Source: Parvularia atlantis (taxonomy: Eukaryota; Opisthokonta; Rotosphaerida). Taken from it: a stretch of DNA of 15,508 nt. The notes under the pieces are model-generated. The model saw nothing but the letters and a program-made list of their open reading frames with translations, had not been told where the DNA came from and did no database searches. This document shows, one piece after another, positions 1-7,349 of the stretch (within the stretch, counting starts at the first letter, position 1; each line of letters begins with the position of its first letter). The position numbers were made by a program, and so were the translations under genes. The stretch covers positions 1 through 15,508 of the forward strand of contig CALSCO010001428.1 in NCBI GenBank assembly GCA_943704415.1, read 5' to 3'.

Positions 1-1016
1 ATGCGCAGGAACGTCGTGTTGGCCGCCGCGGCGCTCGTGCGCGGCAGCTGCAGCGTCGTGAAGTACAGGCCCGAGTTGCTGCACAGCGAGAAGATCGACA
101 GCACGACCGTCGTCCCGCCCGACACGAGCTCGGCCGACACCGACTGCACGCGCACGGCGCTGTCGCCGCGCGACCACGACGGGTTGCTGCGACGCGGTCA
201 ATAGGCGGGTACCCCGACAGAGGGCACAAGGGCGCACCTGTAGATCAGCGCCGTCGTGAGCGTGCTCACGAGGTCGGGCGCGGCCGCGCACGCCGCTGCG
301 TCGCCGTTGTACCGCCCGTTGAAGCCGGCCGTCACCAGGCCGCCGCAGCCGCGCGCGCTCGAGTCGAGCAGTATTGCAGGGCGGTAGAAGTCGAGCTGCG
401 CGGCACCGATCAGTTGACAGAGCGCTCGGCTGAGAGCACACGCACCGCGCTGTACGCCGTGCTCGAGCCGCACACGCTCGTGTCGGTCGCGTATGATGCC
501 TGCACAATGGCCAGTGAGCACAGCGCACTTCATGAATGCAACGCACCCCGCCGGCCGTGTACGCCGCGAGCGCAAAGCTGCTGCCGGTCACGGGCACCCC
601 GATCGCAGGCACCACGCCGACCCAGAAGTCGTCCAGCACGCCCGCCGAGCACTTGGTCATGTCCACCGTCGCCAGCAGCGTCGCGCTCTCGCCAAAGAGC
701 ACGAGCAGCTTGACGCTCGCCACGGCCGCGTCGTTGAACCAGCCGCGGTTGCTGCCGCATCCGCGCGTCGTCAACTCTGCGGCCCTCAGCCACGCGCACA
801 CGCGCAGGCGCACCGGTAGTAGAACGTGGCTCTTCGCGCGCACTGCACGCGCAACGCACTCTTGTCGCAGGTGTTGACGGCGTGCGCGCTGAGAGCGGCA
901 AGCGCAAGTGACACCGCCGCGAGCAGGTTGCGCGCCAGCGGTCGACTAGCGCTAGCTTGCACGCAGACGAGAAAATGATGCTGGCCCGATTGCGTTGCTA
1001 TGTCAACGTCTAGCAT
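1..1016 (-). CDS. Secreted or anchored Cys-containing protein, unknown family (C-terminus outside window)
   Basis: I do not recognise the family. Proposed exons (- strand): 1016-860, 776-547, 499-446, 395-238, 186-1 (continues past the edge), about 261 residues seen. All junctions keep phase, and all four introns start GTGCG and end CAG. Residues about 29-46 form a hydrophobic stretch (LLAAVSLALAALSAHA) with a plausible signal-peptidase site before VNTC. The N-region ahead of it is long, so the true start may be later, or the segment may be a signal anchor. The rest is rich in Ala, Ser, Thr and Val, has scattered single Cys residues, and contains two RGCG motifs (TTRGCGSN and SSARGCGG), each followed by a Gly/Asn-rich stretch, hinting at a degenerate internal repeat. 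No catalytic motif is visible. An extracellular or vesicular location is inferred from the leader only. The first intron is the least certain: a 29-nt alternative (813-785) also keeps the frame. Confidence 0.6.
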
Positions 1017-1032
1017 CGCATGTCGAACGAGA

Positions 1033-1038
1033 TATATT
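1033..1038 (+). promoter_or_regulatory. TATA-like box upstream of tRNA-Val
   Basis: TATATT lies 33-38 bases before the tRNA in an AT-rich island of otherwise GC-rich sequence. Several protists and plants use an upstream TATA element for Pol III. Position and composition are the only evidence. It could equally belong to the 5' flank of the leftward gene that starts at 1016. Confidence 0.3.
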
Positions 1039-1070
1039 GCTTTGTCGTAAAGAGACGGATAGAATGTATT

Positions 1071-1143
1071 GTCCAGATGGTGTAGTCGGTTATCACGTGC
1101 GCCTCACACGCGCGAGGTCGCCGGTTCGATCCCGGCTTTGGAC
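1071..1143 (+). tRNA. tRNA-Val, anticodon CAC, intronless
   Basis: A 73-nt sequence that folds as a complete cloverleaf. The acceptor stem GTCCAGA pairs with TTTGGAC (one G-T wobble). The anticodon stem TGCGC/GCGCG closes the loop CTCACAC, giving anticodon CAC. The T arm is GCCGG-TTCGATC-CCGGC, an intact box B. G10 is present, the base that Trm11 (encoded at the right end of this window) methylates in many eukaryotic tRNAs. No intron and no encoded CCA. It sits between the 3' end of the leftward SAC1 gene and the 5' end of the leftward secreted-protein gene. Confidence 0.95.
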
Positions 1144-1151
1144 AATTAATA

Positions 1152-1168
1152 TTTTTTTATTTTTTTTT
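1152..1168 (+). terminator. Pol III terminator of tRNA-Val (T7 and T9 runs)
   Basis: Two T-runs (1152-1158 and 1160-1168) begin 9 bases after the tRNA, the expected position and composition of an RNA polymerase III terminator with a back-up. They are among the few AT-rich stretches in the window. Confidence 0.85.
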
Positions 1169-1206
1169 GTCCGCGCATCTCCTTCTCGCACCAACAAACA
1201 CACGTC

Positions 1207-3618
1207 TCACTGGAGCGGGTGACGCGGGCGGAGCTGGCCGGTGAGGGGCTGGAAGAGGCGTGGCGTGTTGACAAACTCGCGGCCGTGGGCGAATATGGAG
1301 CGGACGGAGAGGGCGAGCGAGGCGGCCCAGAAGGCAACGTAGGCGAGGCGGATGGTCCAGGCGAGCGCGGGCGGCTCGGTGTCGGCGTCTCGGGCGGCGG
1401 TGGGGAGGAGGGCGAGGCTGGCGGCGAGCATGACGATGCTGAGGCCGCAGATGAGCGGGAGAACGCGCACGCGCACGGCGGCGTCGGGCCCGCTGGGTGC
1501 GGGCGCGGCGTTGTCGTTGTCATCGGCCGTGACGCGGTAGTTGCCGACAAAGAGGTCGATGGCGTCCTGCTTGGCGCCGTCGAGAAAGTTGTTGCGGATG
1601 TAGCGCACGGACGAGTTGATGCCGTCCTGAATGGCGCCCTGGCGCGTGCGCTTGCCCGTGCGCGTGTAGTCGGTCTTGAGCGCGCCCGTGCCGCTGTAGG
1701 CCGTGCTGACGGCGTCGGCATTGTCGGCCCAGACTGAGCGCGGCGTGGCGTGAGTGAGTGCAGGGGCGCACGCGCATGGGTGGCACACTGTTGCGCAGGA
1801 CCAGCTCGAGCTCGGCCTGGTCCTCGAGGCGGTCGCGCGACTCGAGCATGTTGACCTGGACGAGCTGCTGCTTGAGAAAGTGGCGCGCAAAGAGGGCCTG
1901 GACGACGTTGGTGCGGTCGAGGCAGTCCATACAGTTTGTGCGGATGACCGAGCGCTGGCGCTGCAGCTCGGTGCCGGCGCCGTCGCGCGCAAAGTACCCC
2001 ATGGTCGCGAGCGAGTCGCTGAGCTGGTCCAGCAGCTGCGCGAGCCGGTCGTAGCGCATCTTCTTGCACTCTTTGTGAAAGTCGAAGTGGATGTAGCTGT
2101 GCGCGAGCGCGGGCGCGCGTGAGCGCGGTAAACGTGGGGTGGCCGCGATGCGAGCGCACCGCAGGTTGGGCAGGTCGAGAGCCTGCATGAGATCGGCAAA
2201 GGCGCGGCCGACGGGCAGCTCGTACTTTTCCTTGTCGACGAGGTTGACGGCGATGACGGCGCGGTCGTCGTAGTCGCTCGCTAGCGCGTCAAAGTGGTTC
2301 TTGGCGGCGCGGAGCTGCGGCGTGCGGGGCGTTGAGCGGTGCACATGTGTGCTCGTGCGACGCACCGTGGGGCCCTGGCTCACGTCGTCGACCTCGAGCT
2401 GCGGGCGGTACTTGAGGTTGATCACCTGGCGCCAGAAGAGGGGCACGGAGCCGCGTACTTGGACGAACGAGGCCTGGCGCGGGCGCGCGCGCGAACGTGA
2501 GTGTACGCACGGGCGCGTGTGGCCGAGGCTGCACGCGTACCGACGACTGGTCGTCAAACCAGACGAGCTGCTCGGTCTCGTTAAAATTGGCCACGTTGCC
2601 GTCGACGTCGATGCCGCGGACGTGGTAGCGCGTGCCGGCGCGCAAGCGGCTGTTGCGCGTGATGAGGGTGTAGTGGAACGAGCGCGTCTTGACCTTGACG
2701 GTCTTGGTCTGGACAACTTTTGTGCGCGCGCGGGGTGAGAGGGTGGCAAGGCGCACAAGCGGCGCACGCACAGCCGCGGATGACGGGCAGGACAAAGTAC
2801 GCCATCTGCGTGCACCGCAAGTCAGCTCTGCGCTGCAGAGCGAGGGTGCGCGCGCGCACGCACGTCGGGCTCGCGCTTGGCCGTGAGGATGAGGTCGCGC
2901 GAGAGGTACATGTTGAAGAAGAAGCGCTCGTCGGCGCGCACGTGCAGCGGCTTGGCAGTGTCACGGTCCTGGAACTGGGCCGCGCGTGTGAGGTCGTACG
3001 AGTAGGAGAAGTAGAGCTGGTTGGTCTGGACAAAGCCGCGCAGGAGCGCGAGGTAGCGCCGGTCGTCGTCCTCGGCACGCGCGTCGACGGCGTTGGGCAC
3101 CCGCAGGACGGGGATGGTGTCGATGTCGCGCAGGCGGTACACGACGTGCAGGGCCGGCTGCTGCTGAGCCGCCGAGGCCGCCGGGCCGAGCACGCTGCCC
3201 ACGCGCTCGGCCTCGGAGATAAGCAGCAGGTGCGGGCCTGTTTTCGCGCAGTCAGCGGCGGCGTGCGTGCGTGCGTGCGTGGGCGCGCGTGCACCAGCGT
3301 GGATGTTGAGCAAACCGAGCACGCCAAAGCACGTGCGCGACGTCGTCAGCGCCCTCGGTGTCGCTGCGGCGGCGTGGGTCGTGTGGGCGGTGTGTGCGCG
3401 GGAATGGTGCACGAACCGGCCAGGCTAAAGTCGCCGGTGTCGCGGTTGAGCACGAGCGTCTGGCGGGCCACGCCCGCATTGACCGACTGCGGCTCGAGTA
3501 CGATCTCGTCGTTGCTCACCAGCCTTGCGCGGCCAGCGCGTCAGCCGGGGAGAGGGCGCAGGCGGGTCGGCCACGTGCGCCGCGCCACGCACGCATGCAG
3601 CTGGCCGTGGGCGGCCAT
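1207..3618 (-). CDS. SAC1: Sac1-type phosphoinositide phosphatase
   Basis: Removes phosphate from phosphatidylinositol monophosphates, chiefly PI4P, at ER/Golgi membranes in characterised homologues. Exons (-): 3618-3593, 3523-3417, 3363-3295, 3237-2864, 2805-2772, 2716-2541, 2473-2366, 2314-2160, 2096-1789, 1733-1207; 627 residues, against 587 in human SAC1, and every junction keeps phase. The N-terminal SAC fold is recognisable (FGVLGLLNIHAG, RYHVRGIDVDGNVANF, SVPLFWRQ, HFDFHKECKKMRYDRL). The catalytic CX5R(T) loop reads NCMDCLDRTN with Cys near residue 405 and Arg near 411. It is followed by WADNADAVS and YSGTGALKTDYTRTGKRT, both family signatures. Two hydrophobic segments (about 541-563 and 578-600) match the C-terminal ER membrane anchor of Sac1. 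The 26-nt first exon was chosen because it extends the homology (MAAHGQLHA). Introns are 51-69 nt. It converges on tRNA-Val, 63 bp beyond its stop. Confidence 0.95.
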
Positions 3619-3987
3619 TGCGATCGCACGTCTACCCGTCGTCGCAATTACATCGTGGCAGTGGACGTTGCGACCTGACTCAGCCACCACTCGAGGGGAT
3701 CACCAACGCGGCCGTCAACACTGGCAGCCGCTTGCAGCCGCAGCCTCTGAGCAATCGACGCCTCGGACGCGTCGCCGTTGCTGTTCACTGACTGGCGGAT
3801 AATTTTTTTTTTTACGGTGCGGCGGCGAACAGAGCAGCGCGCAAAAGCCGGCTGTTTGCCACGTCGTACGTAGACGGCCCGGTGCCGAGCATGTCGCAGA
3901 TCCCGAGCGGGACGACCAGTCGCACGGTGCAAGCCGTCGATCACGCCAGTGTCGGTTTCTAGTTGCAAAAACATCACCCCAAACGAC
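3619..3987. other. Intergenic region between SAC1 start and tRNA-His
   Basis: 369 bp upstream of the leftward SAC1 gene, so it should hold its promoter and 5' UTR; I find no clear TATA box. An 11-base T-run lies at 3803-3813, but nothing upstream of it folds as a tRNA or has a box A/B pair. Open frames crossing the region look like non-coding GC-rich sequence. Confidence 0.5.
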
Positions 3988-4059
3988 GTGGCCGTAGTAT
4001 AGTGGTTAGTATGCAGCGTTGTGGCCGCTTCGACCCGAGTTCAAATCTCGGCGGCCACA
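3988..4059 (+). tRNA. tRNA-His, anticodon GTG, intronless
   Basis: A 72-nt gene. The acceptor stem GTGGCCG/CGGCCAC is perfect, the anticodon loop TTGTGGC gives anticodon GTG, and the T arm is CCGAG-TTCAAAT-CTCGG. The D arm (GTATAGTGGTTAGTA) closely resembles that of other eukaryotic tRNA-His genes. The outermost anticodon-stem pair (27:43) is a C-T mismatch, leaving four good pairs. G-1, required by histidyl-tRNA synthetase, is not obviously encoded (a C precedes the gene) and is presumably added after transcription. G10 is present. Confidence 0.95.
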
Positions 4060-4060
4060 C

Positions 4061-4065
4061 TTTTT
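4061..4065 (+). terminator. Pol III terminator of tRNA-His (T5)
   Basis: Five Ts begin two bases after the discriminator base. A further T12 run at 4098-4109 could act as a back-up terminator. The rest of the stretch up to the cystinosin start at 4261 shows no feature I can name. Confidence 0.8.
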
Positions 4066-4260
4066 GCTCTTTTGAGTCAAGGCGCACGACCCTTTGGTTT
4101 TTTTTTTTTCCTTTGGATCCCTACCGTGAGCGGCTACGGTCGCGCAGCGCCCGGACGTCGGTCGACATCGTGGCCCCGCACGTCCAACGAGCGCGCGCAC
4201 AGCGTCGCCGTCACGCAACTCCACCTGTTGTTTCGGCGATTAAGCAAAGTGACACCCACC

Positions 4261-5777
4261 ATGCTCGATCACGTCAATGCGGGCTTCCTGCGCGTGCTCA
4301 GGGCCGAGGACCCGTGCGGCGGCGGCAGCGGCGGCGCGTCCAACGGCTGGACGACGTTTGCGCTTGTGCTGGGCTGGGTTCGCGCACAGCTGGTGCGACG
4401 CGCGTGCTGACGGGCGCGGCGCGCGCAGACGGCGTTTGTGCTGTGGAGCATCAGCTTCTACCCGCAGGTGCGCGACCCTCCCCCCTCGCCTCCTCCTCAC
4501 GCGCGCGCGCATTCCAGGCCATCACCAACTGGCGCCGCAAGGCCGTGACGGGCCTGTCGTTCGACTTTGAGCTGTACAACATCATGGGCTTCTCATTCCT
4601 CACCGTGTACAACGCCTTCCTGCTGTTCAACGAGCGCGCGCGTTCCGAGTACCGCGCCGAGAACGCCAACGGGTGCAATCCCCAGGTGCGTCGCAGGGCG
4701 GGACATCATGGCTGGATGTGGCTGGACGCCAGCTCGTGTGGCATTGTGCTGTCGCGCGTGGTCGCGCGTGCCCTTGCGCACGGTGGCGCCCCCAAATCCT
4801 CGCACAAACGCTCGCTGACCCACACGCACACGCGCGCGCAACAGGTAGCTGAGAACGACTTTGCGTTTGCGCTGCACGCGTCGGTGCTGACGGCGGTGCA
4901 CCTGGTGCAGATCGCCATCTACGACGTGCGTGCACGCGCGACGCCCGTCAAGCTTGCTGACAGCGGGCCCACGCGCGCAGCGCGGCAACCAACGCACGTC
5001 GCGGCTGGCTCTGACCCTGTTTGGCGGCTTCCTACTGGGCGCGGTCGTGTACGGCATCTGCGTGGCCGTGGGCGTGGCGCAGCTGCTGGACCTGCTGTAC
5101 TACCTGTCGTACGTCAAGCTCTTCCTGACCTTCATCAAGTACTGCCCGCAGGTGTGTGCGCACGCGCAAATCGGCCGTGCAGGCGTGCTGATCACGCGCG
5201 TGTGCGCGGCGTGCAGGTGTACATGAACTGGTATCGCAAGTCGACCGTGGGCTGGAACGTGTACAACGTGCTGCTGGACTTTACGGGCGGCTGGCTCTCG
5301 CTCGGGCAGCTGCTCATCGACTGCTGGCAGGACAGTGCGTGACGACGCGCGCCGCTTGCTCCGCGCGCGCTCACGCCACGCAGACGACTGGAGCGGCATC
5401 ACGGGCAACCCCGTCAAGTTCTTCCTCAGTCTGTTTTCGATCTTCTTCGACATCGTGTTCATGATCCAACACTACGTGCTCTACACCAACCGCAGCGACC
5501 CATCGCTCATGTACACGCGCATCGACGCCAAGGTGCGCGACCGCGTTCTGCCGTGCTCTCTTCGCGCGCTTGCGCACGCGCACTTGCTCGCCCTTCACTC
5601 GCCTGCGTTCCAGCTCGCACTTGCCCGTCCGCTCACACGCGCCCGCCGCCCGCTCAGAATGAGAAGGACGACGTGGCCGAGCTGATCGCCAAGACGAGCA
5701 TCCAGGACGAGCCTACGCCGGCGTGGCTGCGCTGGCTCAACTGGTTCACGACCCAGACGGAGTATCAGCCGCTGTAG
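4261..5777 (+). CDS. CTNS: Cystinosin-type PQ-loop lysosomal transporter
   Basis: Homologues export cystine from lysosomes with protons. Exons: 4261-4377, 4429-4467, 4518-4685, 4845-4925, 4981-5151, 5217-5334, 5384-5532, 5658-5777; 320 residues, all junctions in phase. Two PQ motifs are visible, SFYPQ in exon 2 and KYCPQ in exon 5, each leading into a signature: [14 protein letters not shown] and [20 protein letters not shown]. The acidic residues of the transport path in human cystinosin have counterparts: the Asp of [10 protein letters not shown], of NVLLDFTGG and of [14 protein letters not shown]. About seven membrane segments are expected. The long glycosylated luminal N-terminus of human cystinosin is absent: only about 30 residues, Gly-rich, precede the first hydrophobic segment. 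The protein ends in YQPL, fitting a YxxPhi lysosomal sorting signal, where human cystinosin ends near GYDQL. The start ATG has a favourable ACCCACC context. Confidence 0.94.
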
Positions 5778-6007
5778 TCATGGTGTTGTTCGTGTGTACG
5801 AGAGGAATCGCTGCCGCGGCTAGCAACACAGAAACACAGTTCACCTCGCTCTCTCCCCATGCTCCCCGTGCCTGAACGCATACTGCGACGAGGCGGTGCA
5901 GCAGCTGGTCGGCGCGCGCGACACCCAGTTGTCTCGCGCGTGCTCGCCCACGGTCATTGCACTTGCACAGGATCGTCGTTTTGCTCTCTCTCGCCACTGG
6001 CACCACC

Positions 6008-6644
6008 ATGACCGAGCCGCACACACCTCCGCCGCCAAGCACACAGCCACCGCCGCCGAACCTCGCCCGCACGCTGTTGGCGCTGGAGCACATGCGTCGC
6101 GCATACGAGTACGCGATGTGGACGCTCGGGGGCGGCACGATCGTGGGCGCGGTGCTGGGTGCGGCGGCGCGGCGGCGGCAGCTGGCGGCGGAAGGCGGGC
6201 TGGGCGCGGGCGCGGTGCCGCGGACGGTGGCCGAAAGCGTGTCGTCGGCGCGGCAGACGCGTCTGGGCCAGCCGCTGCTGCAAGCGGCGTTGCGCGGGGG
6301 CGTGCGGATGGGCCTGACGGGCTCGGCGATCGTGCTCGCGTTCACGTCGATCGAGGGCCTGATTCTGATGGCGCGCGACGTGGACGAGCCGCTGGTCAAC
6401 GGGCCGATCACGGGCGCGCTCTTTGGCGGGATGCTGTCGCGGCTGGCGCCGACGCCGTTCCGGCGCGAGGCGGTGCAGCTGATCCTGCTGGGCGCGAGCC
6501 TCGGTTTTGTCTACGGCATTGGCCGCTCGCTCGAGTACGCGCGTGCTCGTGTGGTGCGCGCTCTCACGCTCACTTGGCCGCCTCCGGCCTCGCAGGCGCG
6601 ACACCCGCGAACCCCCTTCACAGCCCCGAGTTACACAGCTTTGA
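6008..6644 (+). CDS. Tim17/Tim22/Tim23-superfamily membrane protein
   Basis: Probably a mitochondrial inner-membrane protein: this superfamily includes protein-import channels and complex I factors such as TIMMDC1 and NDUFA11; I cannot tell which. Exon 1 6008-6534 and exon 2 6596-6644 give 191 residues. A Pro-rich N-terminus (about 20 residues) is followed by four Gly-rich hydrophobic segments: TLGGGTIVGAVLGAA, MGLTGSAIVLAFTSIEGLIL, GPITGALFGGML and LILLGASLGFVYGIG. The loop ARDVDEPLVNGPITG resembles the R-x-D-x-x-N element between the second and third helices of the family. ATG 6008 is the first in-frame ATG. The C-terminus is less certain: donor GTACGC at 6535 (phase 2) gives a short tail ending VTQL and a stop at 6644, whereas donors at 6543 or 6554 leave the frame open far into the opposite gene. 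The stop overlaps the RRP40 3' end by 14 bp. Confidence 0.75.
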
Positions 6645-7317
6645 CAAGTTGTGCAACCATGGACTGGGCCTGCTTGGCGCTGAGCAGCTCGGCGCTGCGC
6701 ACGGCGTTGGCGACGAGGAGTGTGTGCCGGTCCGAGGCGGCCTTGACCCAGACCAGCCCGTTGAGCCCGACGCAGATCTCGAACGCGACGTGCTCGCCCA
6801 GCGCGCGCAGCACGGCGCACTGCGGGTCAAGCAGCCGCCGCGCCATGCTCAGCGGTACGGCAAACACAAATCCGCCCACGAGCTCGCCGTAGCCCTCAGC
6901 GCGGTTGCTTGCCGCGACACAGACCAGCTCCGACTCCATGTCCTTGTTGGCCAGGGCGAGGCGCGCGTACACGACCGCGCCCGGCAGCAGGTTGGGCCGG
7001 TTCTTCTTGGTCGCGCCCTCGAACGCGAGCAGCGGCAGCGTCGCCGGCGCGCTCGTACCGATGTCGACCTTGTACACCTCGCCCAGGCGCTCGCGCACGA
7101 CCCCGACCACGGCCTCGTCCTGCACAGCCACGTAGCGCTTCTGCGTCGAGTCGACCCAGAGCGTGCCCGGCGCGCGGAACTGGAGCACGCCGGCCTTGCT
7201 CGCGACGATGCCGTCGCCCTCGCGGCGCAGGCCCGGTCCGATGCGCAGGCGCACGTCCGCGCGCACGTCGGCCACGCGCTCGCCGGGCAGGACGAGGGTC
7301 CCATCTCGCGCGTCCAT
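6631..7317 (-). CDS. RRP40: Exosome complex cap subunit Rrp40/EXOSC3
   Basis: RNA-binding cap subunit of the RNA exosome, which degrades and trims RNA 3'-to-5' in nucleus and cytoplasm. Single exon, 228 residues, close to yeast Rrp40 (240) and shorter than human EXOSC3 (275). An N-terminal domain (GPGLRREGDGIVASKAG) is followed by YWVDS-like LWVDSTQKRYVAV, which leads into the S1 domain (GVVRERLGEVYKVDIG, about 65-140). The family hallmark FEGATKKNRPNL is intact. The KH-type domain follows with ANKDMESELVC and the variant loop GLNGLVWVKA. ATG 7317 was chosen as the first ATG; the codon before it is GTG. It is the only intronless protein gene found here, unlike its intron-rich neighbours. It is divergent from the RasGAP gene (32-bp gap) and convergent with the Tim17-family gene. 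Confidence 0.95.
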   Translation of the reverse strand: MDARDGTLVLPGERVADVRADVRLRIGPGLRREGDGIVASKAGVLQFRAPGTLWVDSTQKRYVAVQDEAVVGVVRERLGEVYKVDIGTSAPATLPLLAFEGATKKNRPNLLPGAVVYARLALANKDMESELVCVAASNRAEGYGELVGGFVFAVPLSMARRLLDPQCAVLRALGEHVAFEICVGLNGLVWVKAASDRHTLLVANAVRSAELLSAKQAQSMVAQLVKAV

Positions 7318-7349
7318 CACTATCGCCTGGCCGCGACCCGACTACAGTC
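7318..7349. promoter_or_regulatory. 32-bp divergent intergenic spacer (RRP40 / six-PH RasGAP)
   Basis: The two start codons, on opposite strands, are separated by only 32 bp. Any promoter must be bidirectional, or must lie inside the coding sequence or first intron of the partner gene, so the 5' UTRs are very short or overlap. No TATA box is visible. Confidence 0.6.

Noticed and set aside
785-813. A 29-nt first intron for the secreted-protein gene
   Set aside because: It keeps the frame and gives an FYYRAAELTTRGCG sequence resembling a later block, but the length is far below the other introns and the acceptor is weak. The 83-nt intron 859-777, with GTGCGT and CCGCAG ends, fits the local consensus better.
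1146-2159. Long leftward frame rich in Arg, Pro, Ser and Thr over the SAC1 gene
   Set aside because: Out-of-frame shadow of the SAC1 exons 8-10, with no family similarity; the SAC1 frame carries the catalytic loop and membrane anchor.
3648-3977. Leftward open frame of about 109 codons upstream of SAC1
   Set aside because: Includes a poly-Lys patch from the A-run, shows no recognisable domain, and occupies the SAC1 promoter region; no support as a gene.
3963-5342. A continuous rightward frame of about 460 codons covering tRNA-His and much of the cystinosin gene
   Set aside because: It translates the tRNA and several introns. Cystinosin homology appears only in the pieces between splice sites.
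6543-6595. Alternative donors (6543 or 6554) for the Tim17-family intron
   Set aside because: Both splice in phase but read on through hundreds of bases antisense to RRP40 without a family-like tail; donor 6535 gives a prompt stop.
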